Source: DUQW01 sp050953825
GTDB taxonomy: Bacteria; Bacillota_I; Bacilli_A; Acholeplasmatales; Acholeplasmataceae
Assembly: GCA_050953825.1 (NCBI GenBank)
Contig: JBMNNF010000010.1
Coordinates: forward strand, 1 to 64,000
Length of the DNA stretch: 64,000 bases
Reading direction: 5' to 3'
Both the position numbers and the translations under genes were made by a program. Positions 42,714 to 50,684 of the stretch are shown here, in pieces; the first letter of the stretch is position 1; every line of letters begins with the position of its first letter. Below the pieces are notes generated by a model. That model saw only the letters and a program-made list of their open reading frames with translations, was not told the origin of the DNA and ran no database searches.

Positions 42714-43355
42714 ATGAATAAAACACAAGCCGTTAAAAAATTTCATGAAGAATACTTAAACTTAAAAGAAGGAGAAAAAACTGATTTTTCAAGAATTTGT
42801 AATAAGTTATTACAAGTTAACTTTCTCACGAAAAGAAAACCAGGTGATGGTAATGATTACCGCACGATTTTAGCATTTAAAGAAACTTTTGAAGCTTTCT
42901 TTAAATTAATTGATTTTGAATTAATTATTAAAAGAGAAGATGAAGTTGTCTTTATTAAAAATGAAGCGGTTTATAATCACTTGCGTTTGCGTAAGGCTGA
43001 AAGTGTTTTACTTTTAGTTACGAGAATTCTTTATCAAAGAAAAATGGATTATATTACTTTAGATGAAGATGTTGAAATCTTCTTATATGAAATTCATGAT
43101 GAACTAACAAGAATTGGTTATTTAGATAATAAGAGAATTACTAAATCAGATTTAAGACCGGCATTACAAATGATGAGAGGCTATAACATTATTGATTATA
43201 TTGATACTGGATTATCGGATGATGCAAGAATTAAAATTTATCCAACAATTCTATATGTAACTGATTTAGAAGGAATTAGAGGCGTCATTGATAAACTGGA
43301 TGGATATATGAGAGCCGAAGGAGGAGTGAGTTATGAAGAAATTAACGAAAATTAA
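42714..43355 (+). CDS. jetB: JetB-like (MukE/MksE-type) subunit
   Basis: 213 residues, helical with likely winged-helix parts (R-I-C-N-K-L-L-Q-V-N-F-L-T, then E-I-H-D-E-L-T-R-I-G-Y-L). Size, position between JetA and JetC, and the R-x-A-L-Q-M-M-R-G-Y-N-I-I pattern fit JetB/MksE, the small dimeric subunit that binds the kleisin. It is the least conserved component, so the call leans on context. Its last 23 bases overlap jetC. Confidence 0.78.
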   Translation: MNKTQAVKKFHEEYLNLKEGEKTDFSRICNKLLQVNFLTKRKPGDGNDYRTILAFKETFEAFFKLIDFELIIKREDEVVFIKNEAVYNHLRLRKAESVLLLVTRILYQRKMDYITLDEDVEIFLYEIHDELTRIGYLDNKRITKSDLRPALQMMRGYNIIDYIDTGLSDDARIKIYPTILYVTDLEGIRGVIDKLDGYMRAEGGVSYEEINEN

Positions 43356-46300
43356 ACTAGTCAATTGGCATTTATTTTCTAACCAAACGATTGACATCCA
43401 AGGAAACACTTTAATTAGTGGTGAAAACGGCTCAGGAAAATCAACCTTACTCGACGCCATTCAATATCTATTAGTTGGTGGTAGAGGCGGAGTTAAATTT
43501 AACGTAGCCGCTACTGATGACGCTAAAAGAACTTTAGACGGATACGTTAGAGGTCGAATTGGGGCTGAAAATAAAGAATATATTCGAACAGGCGACGTAA
43601 TTACTCATGTAGCACTAGAATTTTATGATGAAAAAGAAAAAACCTTTAATATTATTGGTGCCATTATTGACGCTCCTAGAAACACATCAATGCGTGAAAG
43701 ACTTTATATTTTAGAAAATGTCGCCGTTCATGATGAGATGTTTTTAGAAGGGAATATGCCACGTGATTATAAATCAATGAAAGAATATTTTCGAGCGCAA
43801 GATATTGATCTGGCACCATTTGATACCCAACGCAAATATCGCGATGCCTTATCTAAGTTTTTTGGAATGGATGCTAGAAAGTATGCCCAATTACTTCCAA
43901 AAGCGTTAGCTTTTAGGTCAATTGATTTACAAACGTTCGTCTTTGAATTTTTATTGGATGATAATCCAATTGATATTCAATCACTAAAAAATAACGTCTC
44001 TCAATTAAAACGAGTGGAAGCGCAAATTAAATCGGATCGTGAAAAATTAGAAAAACTTGATTCAATTATTGATGTAGGAACTAATATTACGGAATTAAAA
44101 GAACAAGTTCAAATTAATGAAATTATTGATAATTTAAATTGGGTCGAACAACGAGAAAACTTCTTAAAATCTAGTGAAGAAGCGTTAAGTAAATTAGATA
44201 CTAGACTGAATACTTTAAGAACGGCCAAAGCGGATTTAGATACAGTTATTGAAGAAAATGATCAAAATATTTTAAATTTAGAAAAAGCAAAAGACAATAA
44301 TGATTTGTCTAAAACTTTAACTGAATACCAAGAAAACTTAGATCGTAAAAATAAAGAATATACATATCAAGAAGAAGTTTTAAGACAAGTCAATAATGAT
44401 TTATTGGAAGAAGTTGCCTTTTTAAAACATATTACTAAAGTTATTCCAGATCAAGCGATGAATGGGTTTATTAAATATTTTGAACAAAATCAAAATAATT
44501 TATCATCGCATGAACTAATTAATCATTTGAATTTAGTGGCTGGCTCAGTTTCAGCTTATGAAAAAGCGTTTCATACTGAAAGACAAAATATTGAGCGTAA
44601 TAAAACTGAAATTTCCACTAATTTAAGAAATGCTCAGTATCGTTTAAATAATTTAAGAAAAAATATTAAAACGTATCCTAAATATGTTACTGATTTAATT
44701 GAATCAATTAATCGTGAACTAACATATAAATTTAATAAAGAAATTAATGTTAGACCATTAGCTGATTTAATTGAAGTCAATGATGAAAATTGGCGTAACG
44801 CTCTTGAAGGTTATTTAAATACTCAAAGATTTGATATTATTGTTGAACCTGAGTACTTTAATGATGCTTTAGATGTTTATGAAAGAGTTAAGGGTGAATT
44901 ACGAATTTATGGTGTGGGTTTAGTTAATACAGCTAAACTTCAAGCTTATAATGAAACTAAAGATGGTAGTTTGGCATCTAAAGTTACAACTGAACATCCA
45001 TATGCCAGATTATATGTCAATATGTTACTTAACGGTATTTATTGTGTGTATGATGTTCAGGATTTAAAAAACTTCAGTCGTTCAATTACCCCAACTGGCA
45101 TGACTTATGCCAATCATACTGCTCGTCAAATTAATCCGCGAGTTTATGAAGTGCCATTTATTGGCGATAATGCGACCGCTTCTCAAATTAAGATTGCTGA
45201 AGCTGAAGTTAAAGAATTGGAAGAACTAATGAAACAATCATATAGTGATACCGATACTAATGAAACTGTGGCGAGATTGTTATCGCGTTCACATGCGTTA
45301 AGATTAGTTCAACAAAATAACTTAAGATTCATTGAAATAATTAGAGATACTAGAAAAGAGATTGCTACTTTAGAACATCAACTACAATCACTATCAATGG
45401 ATGCCAGTTTACAAAAAATTGAAGATCAACTTGATCAAGAAAGAAATCGTCGTCGTCAATTACGCTTAGATCAAGAAAAGATTATTTCCGAAACAGCTAA
45501 TGCTAGAGAAGAGCGTCAAAGAACTCTTAATGCCATTGATGATGTTAAAGAAAAATTGGAAGACATTTTGCAAAAACAAAAACAATTCTCACTGACTCAT
45601 GGTGCCGTTTTAAGTATCGCTCAAACTCAATATCAAGCCTTAAAACAAAAAACGAAATACGATTATAATACTATTACTCAAGATATCCAACGCTCTAATG
45701 TGCTGATTAATAACCAATTAAACCGGATGCAAAATGATATTACTAATCAAATGAGAGCGTTCGTTCATCAATACTCATTTAATGTAGAACCTAATTTTGA
45801 AAATTTAATTACCTTTGAAGCTGAAGCGAATATAATTAAAAATAATAATTTAATCAAATACGAACAACAAGCTACTGAACTGCGTAAAGCTTCAGAAATT
45901 GGATTTAAAGAAGAGTTCGTTAATAAATTAAGAGCTTCAATTGAAACTGCACAACAACAAATTGAAGAGTTAAACTTCGCTTTGGAAGGCAAGAAATTTG
46001 GTAGTGACCACTATCAATTACTATGCCTACCATCAGAAGATCCAGAATATAAGATGTATTATGAAATCATTATGAGTTCAACGGCTCATGAAAGACAAAC
46101 TTTATTTACTGAAGGACTATCTAAGAAAAATGAACGAATTTTAATGGAATTATTTGAAAAGATTTCTTCAGATAATCCAGAGTATGACCGTTTAGCTTAT
46201 GAGTTTTTAGACTATCGTAATTATATGTCTTATGATATTAAAATTGAAAATGATAATGGTAACTTATCATATTTTTCTAAAGTTTCTCGAGAAAAATCAG

Positions 46301-46605
46301 GTGGAGAGACACAAGTTCCATTTTATATTGTTATAGCCGCATCTTTCCAACAATTATTATCTAGAAATAAACGAATTGATTCAGGATGTGTCGTATTATT
46401 TGACGAAGCGTTTAATAATATGGACGAATCAAGAATTGAAGCGATGATGAAGTTTTATAATTCGTTAAGTATTCAATTACTAATTTCAATTCCACCGCAA
46501 AGAGTGTCAAATATTATTCCTTATGTTAATACTAGTTTAATTATTGTGAAACATAATGATTATGCCATCGTAGAATCGTTTAAGGATGATCGGATAGTTC
46601 AATGA
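43333..46605 (+). CDS. jetC: JetC-like SMC-family ATPase (MukB/MksB-type)
   Basis: 1090 residues. The N-terminal head has Walker A G-E-N-G-S-G-K36-S-T preceded by L-V-N-W-H-L-F, as in MukB/MksB/JetC. Long coiled-coil stretches (about 220-420 and 650-900) flank a hinge-like middle. The C-terminal head has signature S-G-G-E (989-992) and Walker B V-V-L-F-D1024-E1025-A-F-N-N-M-D, then S-I-P-P-Q-R. It is far shorter than MukB (about 1480) and matches the JetC/MksB size. Wadjet complexes extrude loops and recognise small circular DNA, and JetD cuts it. Here no jetD follows: the next gene is PTS enzyme I, overlapping by four bases. Confidence 0.9.
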   Translation: MKKLTKIKLVNWHLFSNQTIDIQGNTLISGENGSGKSTLLDAIQYLLVGGRGGVKFNVAATDDAKRTLDGYVRGRIGAENKEYIRTGDVITHVALEFYDEKEKTFNIIGAIIDAPRNTSMRERLYILENVAVHDEMFLEGNMPRDYKSMKEYFRAQDIDLAPFDTQRKYRDALSKFFGMDARKYAQLLPKALAFRSIDLQTFVFEFLLDDNPIDIQSLKNNVSQLKRVEAQIKSDREKLEKLDSIIDVGTNITELKEQVQINEIIDNLNWVEQRENFLKSSEEALSKLDTRLNTLRTAKADLDTVIEENDQNILNLEKAKDNNDLSKTLTEYQENLDRKNKEYTYQEEVLRQVNNDLLEEVAFLKHITKVIPDQAMNGFIKYFEQNQNNLSSHELINHLNLVAGSVSAYEKAFHTERQNIERNKTEISTNLRNAQYRLNNLRKNIKTYPKYVTDLIESINRELTYKFNKEINVRPLADLIEVNDENWRNALEGYLNTQRFDIIVEPEYFNDALDVYERVKGELRIYGVGLVNTAKLQAYNETKDGSLASKVTTEHPYARLYVNMLLNGIYCVYDVQDLKNFSRSITPTGMTYANHTARQINPRVYEVPFIGDNATASQIKIAEAEVKELEELMKQSYSDTDTNETVARLLSRSHALRLVQQNNLRFIEIIRDTRKEIATLEHQLQSLSMDASLQKIEDQLDQERNRRRQLRLDQEKIISETANAREERQRTLNAIDDVKEKLEDILQKQKQFSLTHGAVLSIAQTQYQALKQKTKYDYNTITQDIQRSNVLINNQLNRMQNDITNQMRAFVHQYSFNVEPNFENLITFEAEANIIKNNNLIKYEQQATELRKASEIGFKEEFVNKLRASIETAQQQIEELNFALEGKKFGSDHYQLLCLPSEDPEYKMYYEIIMSSTAHERQTLFTEGLSKKNERILMELFEKISSDNPEYDRLAYEFLDYRNYMSYDIKIENDNGNLSYFSKVSREKSGGETQVPFYIVIAASFQQLLSRNKRIDSGCVVLFDEAFNNMDESRIEAMMKFYNSLSIQLLISIPPQRVSNIIPYVNTSLIIVKHNDYAIVESFKDDRIVQ

Positions 46606-48332
46606 TAAAAAAAGGAATTTCAGTATCAGATGGATTAGGATGTGCGCCCGCATATTTAATTTATGAACCAGAAGCGATTGTTTCAAGTGCACTGGTAAAT
46701 GATACTAACGAACAATTAAATAAATTAGAAAAAGCGTTAATTGAAGCTGAAATTGAGATTAGAAAATCAAAAGAAATGGCTGAAGGCATTTTAGAAGGCG
46801 ACGAGGTTCATATTTTTGATGCTCATTTAGCGATTTTAAGAGACGACTTTTTCTTAAATGATGTTAAAAAATTAATTAATGCTGGCCATTATGCTTCATA
46901 TGCCTATAAAGAAATTACTAAAAAGTATTTAGATGAAATTAGAAAAGCTGAAAGTATCTATCTTCAAGAACGTTCCATTGATATTAGCGATGTCTATATG
47001 AAGGTTATGTTTTATTTGGATGCTCTATCAAGGCCACAAATTAATGTTGACAAACCAGTGGTGTTAGTTTGCCGGGATTTAACTCCATCGCAAACCATCG
47101 GGTTAAATTTTAATTATGTTAAAGCAATTGTTTCCGAACACGGTGGTAAAACTTCACATGCCGCGATTATCGCTAGAACTTTAGGAATTCCATCGGTAGC
47201 AGGAGTTAGTATTAACTCAATTAATGAAGGTGACTTACTATTAGTTGATGGTCGGTATGGAACTGTCAGCATTAATCCAAGTGAAGATGAATTAGTTGAA
47301 TACGCGTATTTTCTCGATAAAATTCAAACTAAAGAAAAAAGATTAGAACGATTTAAGCGAAGAAAAACTTTAACATTAGATGGCCATCACGTAAAATTAG
47401 GCGCTAATATTTCTAGTCATGAGGAAATTAAACATGTGAAACATGCTGAAGGTGTCGGCTTATTTAGAACAGAATTTTTGTTTATGAGAGATAGTAAAAC
47501 GCCAACTCTTGAAGAACAAATTCTTTCTTATGAAACCGTATTAACTTCTAATAAGGAACAACTAAATGTCATTAGAACTTTAGATATTGGAGGCGATAAG
47601 AATTTAACTTATCTTCCGATTAAAAAAGAATTAAATCCGTTTTTAGGTCAAAGAGCGATTAGATTATCTTTAGCTAATAAAAATATTTTTAAAACGCAAT
47701 TAAAAGCGTTATTAATGGCTAATAAATATTCTAATTTAGCGATTATGCTCCCAATGATTTCGACACTTGATGAAATTTTAGAAGCTAAAGAGTTAATTAA
47801 AAAAGTAGAACTTGAATTAATTAGTGAGAATCAACCAATTAATAAATACCAACTAGGAATTATGGTTGAGGTGCCAATTGCCGCTATTGGATTGGAAGAT
47901 TTGATTACAGAAGTTGATTTCGTTAGTATTGGTTCTAATGACTTAATTCAATATTTATTTGCTGCTGATAGGATGAATGAAGAAGTCGCTTATTTATATC
48001 AACCATTCCATCCACAATTACTAAAATTAATTAAACACGTAGTTACTGTTAGTCATAAATATGAAAAATGGGTTGGCGTTTGTGGGGAAATGGCAGGAGT
48101 TAAAGAGTCAGCCCTACTTTTAGTGGGATTAGGTGTCGATGAACTTTCAATGGGACATAATTCAATTTTAGAAATTAGAGAGATGTTATCTCAAGTTAAA
48201 TATAGTGATCTGGCTAAATTTGTTAATAAAGTTTTAAAGTTAAAAAGTAATGATGAAGTCTTGAATAAAGTCGAGCAATATTTAGCAAAAATATCTCCTA
48301 AAAAAAGCGAAATTAATTACAATAACAAATGA
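46602..48332 (+). CDS. ptsI: Phosphoenolpyruvate-protein phosphotransferase (PTS enzyme I)
   Basis: 576 residues, full-length enzyme I. It takes phosphate from PEP on the active His in G-G-K-T-S-H186-A-A-I-I-A-R and passes it to HPr. PEP-binding domain motifs are all present: G-V-G-L-F-R-T-E-F-L-F, R-T-L-D-I-G-G-D-K, M-V-E-V-P, V-S-I-G-S-N-D-L-I-Q-Y and the catalytic Cys in G-V-C-G-E-M-A-G. So it should be active. It has no ptsH beside it, which is unusual, and is embedded in the jet operon: start ATG overlaps the jetC stop, and its stop overlaps the next gene. It could be the cell's only enzyme I or a dedicated copy. Confidence 0.95.
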   Translation: MIKKGISVSDGLGCAPAYLIYEPEAIVSSALVNDTNEQLNKLEKALIEAEIEIRKSKEMAEGILEGDEVHIFDAHLAILRDDFFLNDVKKLINAGHYASYAYKEITKKYLDEIRKAESIYLQERSIDISDVYMKVMFYLDALSRPQINVDKPVVLVCRDLTPSQTIGLNFNYVKAIVSEHGGKTSHAAIIARTLGIPSVAGVSINSINEGDLLLVDGRYGTVSINPSEDELVEYAYFLDKIQTKEKRLERFKRRKTLTLDGHHVKLGANISSHEEIKHVKHAEGVGLFRTEFLFMRDSKTPTLEEQILSYETVLTSNKEQLNVIRTLDIGGDKNLTYLPIKKELNPFLGQRAIRLSLANKNIFKTQLKALLMANKYSNLAIMLPMISTLDEILEAKELIKKVELELISENQPINKYQLGIMVEVPIAAIGLEDLITEVDFVSIGSNDLIQYLFAADRMNEEVAYLYQPFHPQLLKLIKHVVTVSHKYEKWVGVCGEMAGVKESALLLVGLGVDELSMGHNSILEIREMLSQVKYSDLAKFVNKVLKLKSNDEVLNKVEQYLAKISPKKSEINYNNK

Positions 48333-49051
48333 AAGTAAAAGTTAAAACGTATAGTAAAATTGAAAGAATAATTTACCGAGTCATCAATATCACGTTAATA
48401 GTGAGTTTTTTCGCGTTATATTTAGCCTACATTTTAATTAAAGGTAAAAATGCTGAATCTGAAATACTAGGAATATTAGCGACAATTATTATATCAGTCT
48501 TTGGAATTTTTGTCACATTAAATTTAACTATTATCTCCATTGATTCATTAACTAAAAAGAAAATGGAAAAGAAGTTAAAAGAGTACCAAAAACAAGAAAA
48601 ATATCAAGAAGCGATTGACTATTTATTAAATTTAGCCAACAAGAAAACTTTATATAATTTGAGTCAACGAATCATTCATTATTTAGCATATTTTTCTTTA
48701 CTTTTAGATAATCAAGAAGAAGCTTTGTATTATTTAAGTGAGTTTGATATTGACCAGCAAAAAGTCGTCAATTTAGATTGTGTAATTTTAATTTTATTTT
48801 TAAATTATATAATCGGATTTATTAATCAAAATGAAACAATGCTAGTCAAAGCGAGACTTGATTATGTTAAACAAAAACCAAAAGTTTTAAAACATAGACC
48901 ATCGATTTCATTACGCCAAGTGATTAATTTATTATTTGAAATAATTGATTTAATGGAAAATAATGAAATCAAAACCGCAATGGAAAAACTAACTAAATTT
49001 AAATTTTCAGATATACCAATGATTGCTAAATTTATTGAAGCAAATAAATAA
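48329..49051 (+). CDS. Membrane-anchored helical (TPR-like) protein of unknown function
   Basis: 240 residues. Two N-terminal membrane helices (about 16-36 and 43-70) are followed by a basic coiled segment (K-K-K-M-E-K-K-L-K-E-Y-Q-K-Q-E-K) and repeated helix pairs such as Y-Q-E-A-I-D-Y-L-L-N-L-A and Q-E-E-A-L-Y-Y-L-S-E-F, which look like TPR units. It overlaps the enzyme I stop by four bases (ATGA) and ends the operon at a strong terminator. It might tether the PTS/SMC components to the membrane; that is speculation from topology and position. No named family recognised. Confidence 0.75.
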   Translation: MKVKVKTYSKIERIIYRVINITLIVSFFALYLAYILIKGKNAESEILGILATIIISVFGIFVTLNLTIISIDSLTKKKMEKKLKEYQKQEKYQEAIDYLLNLANKKTLYNLSQRIIHYLAYFSLLLDNQEEALYYLSEFDIDQQKVVNLDCVILILFLNYIIGFINQNETMLVKARLDYVKQKPKVLKHRPSISLRQVINLLFEIIDLMENNEIKTAMEKLTKFKFSDIPMIAKFIEANK

Positions 49052-49062
49052 AAAAATAATAA

Positions 49063-49086
49063 AAAAGAGCCTTACAAGGCTCTTTT
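49063..49086. terminator. Bidirectional terminator
   Basis: AAAAGAGCCT pairs with AGGCTCTTTT around a four-base loop. It lies between the convergent jet operon and the flavodiiron gene. Confidence 0.9.
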
Positions 49087-49097
49087 ACATTTATAAA

Positions 49098-50297
49098 TTA
49101 CTTTAATGATTCGGCAATTTCATTTGCGAGTGCAAATAATTCCCTGCTAGTTTCAGGTGTTAATTTAGTAACGATTGTTAGTGGTTTTCCCACTAAAGTA
49201 TTACCTCTCATTTTGGTAAAGGCTTCTTCCAATAATGGAAGAGCTCGACCGCCCCACGACTCATTAACTACTAGTGAATAATTACGTTTAGTGATACCAT
49301 GATATTCTAATTCAGTGATAAAATGTTGGGCAGTTAAATGAAGTGTTACATTATAATTTGGTGCCATTACCACTAGGTTGGAAAAGCGGTAAACATCTGA
49401 TAAGATATAAGAAGAATCAACAGAGTTTAAATCAAAAATACGAATCTTTTTGACTCCCAATTTACCTAATGTACTAGCCAGTTGGCTAGCAGCTGCAGCA
49501 GTATTGCCATACATTGAAACATAGGCAATGACCACCCCTTTTTCTTCAACATCTAAGTTAGCCCATAAGTGATATTTTTCAAATAATAGTTTGATAATAT
49601 CTTGATTACGATGAACCATTCCGTGAAGTGTTAATAATAAGTCGATTTCTAATTTGTCAATTTTCTTAAGTAGAGTAATGACATTTCTTCTAAATTTAGC
49701 TAAAATATTAACAAAGTATCGTCTAACTTCAGCTAAATTAAAATGTCCTTCATCACTATATAAGTGTCCTTTAATGGATCCAAATGAACCAAAAGCGTCA
49801 GCTGATAGTAAAATTTTTTGTTCAGGAATATAAGTGACAAAAACTTCAGGCCAGTGAACTAAAAAGGCTGAGATGAATTGTAAAGTGTTTTTTCCAACAT
49901 TTAATTCATCGCCATCTTTAACTAAATGGTACTTATCTTGATATTCATCAGAGAAGAATTGTTCAAAGAATTTAAAAGTGTATTTACTACCTACAAGTTT
50001 AACTTCTGGATATTTTTTAACAATTTCTAGTAAACTAGAACTGTGGTCTGGTTCCATATGGTGGATGACTAGATAGTCAAGTTTTCTTCCGTTAAGTACT
50101 GACTCAACATTTTGTAAGAACTCTCCAGCAACTGAACCATCAACAGTATCAAATAGCACTGTTTTTTCATCTAATAATAAATATGAATTAAAACTTACTC
50201 CTTCTGATAAAGGAATTAAGTTTTCAAATTTTGGTAAGAAATGGCTACTTACCCCAACATAATACATTGAATCAGTTAATTTAGTTTGATTATGCAT
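49098..50297 (-). CDS. fprA: Flavodiiron protein (A-type flavoprotein, FprA)
   Basis: About 399 residues. The N-terminal metallo-beta-lactamase domain holds the diiron motif H80-x-E82-x-D84-H85 (H-M-E-P-D-H), with V-H-W-P-E-V and S-A-D-A-F-G-S-F-G further on. The C-terminal flavodoxin domain starts near 255 (V-S-M-Y-G-N-T binds the FMN phosphate). These enzymes reduce O2 to water or NO to N2O in anaerobes, fed by rubredoxin or another electron carrier; no rubredoxin gene is near. Start chosen at the ATG for M-H-N-Q, which has AAGGAGTG in front. An upstream ATG (50315) lies before that site. Confidence 0.95.
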   Translation of the reverse strand: MHNQTKLTDSMYYVGVSSHFLPKFENLIPLSEGVSFNSYLLLDEKTVLFDTVDGSVAGEFLQNVESVLNGRKLDYLVIHHMEPDHSSSLLEIVKKYPEVKLVGSKYTFKFFEQFFSDEYQDKYHLVKDGDELNVGKNTLQFISAFLVHWPEVFVTYIPEQKILLSADAFGSFGSIKGHLYSDEGHFNLAEVRRYFVNILAKFRRNVITLLKKIDKLEIDLLLTLHGMVHRNQDIIKLLFEKYHLWANLDVEEKGVVIAYVSMYGNTAAAASQLASTLGKLGVKKIRIFDLNSVDSSYILSDVYRFSNLVVMAPNYNVTLHLTAQHFITELEYHGITKRNYSLVVNESWGGRALPLLEEAFTKMRGNTLVGKPLTIVTKLTPETSRELFALANEIAESLK

Positions 50298-50388
50298 CAA
50301 AATCACTCCTTCCATAACATTTTATCATTTATAATAATATATTATAAGTATTTTGTTTTTAAATTGATTATACTATTAGTAGCAATAT

Positions 50389-50465
50389 GCACCCATAGCT
50401 TAATTGGATAGAGCATCACCCTCCGACGGTGAAGGTTTCAGGTTCAAGTCCTGATGGGTGCGCCA
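50389..50465 (+). tRNA. tRNA-Arg (anticodon CCG)
   Basis: 77 bases with encoded CCA. Acceptor GCACCCA pairs perfectly with TGGGTGC. Anticodon stem TCACC/GGTGA with loop CTCCGAC gives anticodon CCG. T arm TCAGG-TTCAAGT-CCTGA is perfect. It reads CGG, a rare codon here. A four-base gap separates it from tRNA-Ser. Confidence 0.96.
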
Positions 50466-50469
50466 ATCT

Positions 50470-50560
50470 GGAGAAATACCCAAGAGGCTGAAGGGGCTGG
50501 CTTGGAAAGCTAGTAGAGTCCGAAAGGGCTGCGAGGGTTCAAATCCCTCTTTCTCCGCCA
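50470..50560 (+). tRNA. tRNA-Ser (anticodon GGA)
   Basis: 91 bases with encoded CCA and the long variable arm of class II tRNAs (about TAGAGTCCGAAAGGGCTGC). Acceptor GGAGAAA pairs with TTTCTCC. Anticodon stem CTGGC/GCTAG with loop TTGGAAA gives GGA. T arm GAGGG-TTCAAAT-CCCTC is perfect. It is co-transcribed with tRNA-Arg(CCG). Confidence 0.96.
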
Positions 50561-50562
50561 AA

Positions 50563-50588
50563 AAAGACTGAAAGAATGATCAGTCTTT
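50563..50588 (+). terminator. Probable terminator after the tRNA pair
   Basis: AAAGACTGA pairs perfectly with TCAGTCTTT around an eight-base loop. The T-tract afterwards is interrupted (CATATTT). The GH32 gene converges at 50685. Confidence 0.65.
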
Positions 50589-50684
50589 CATATTTAAAAA
50601 CCATTAGTTTGACGAAAATTTCATTATAAATTTTATAACTATTTGGGATAAATTATAAAAATATTGTGTGTTTTAATTTAAATT

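Noticed and set aside
40650..49051. A complete classical Wadjet defence operon
   Set aside because: JetA, JetB and JetC are supported but no JetD nuclease gene is present in the locus, so the classical four-gene label is not justified.
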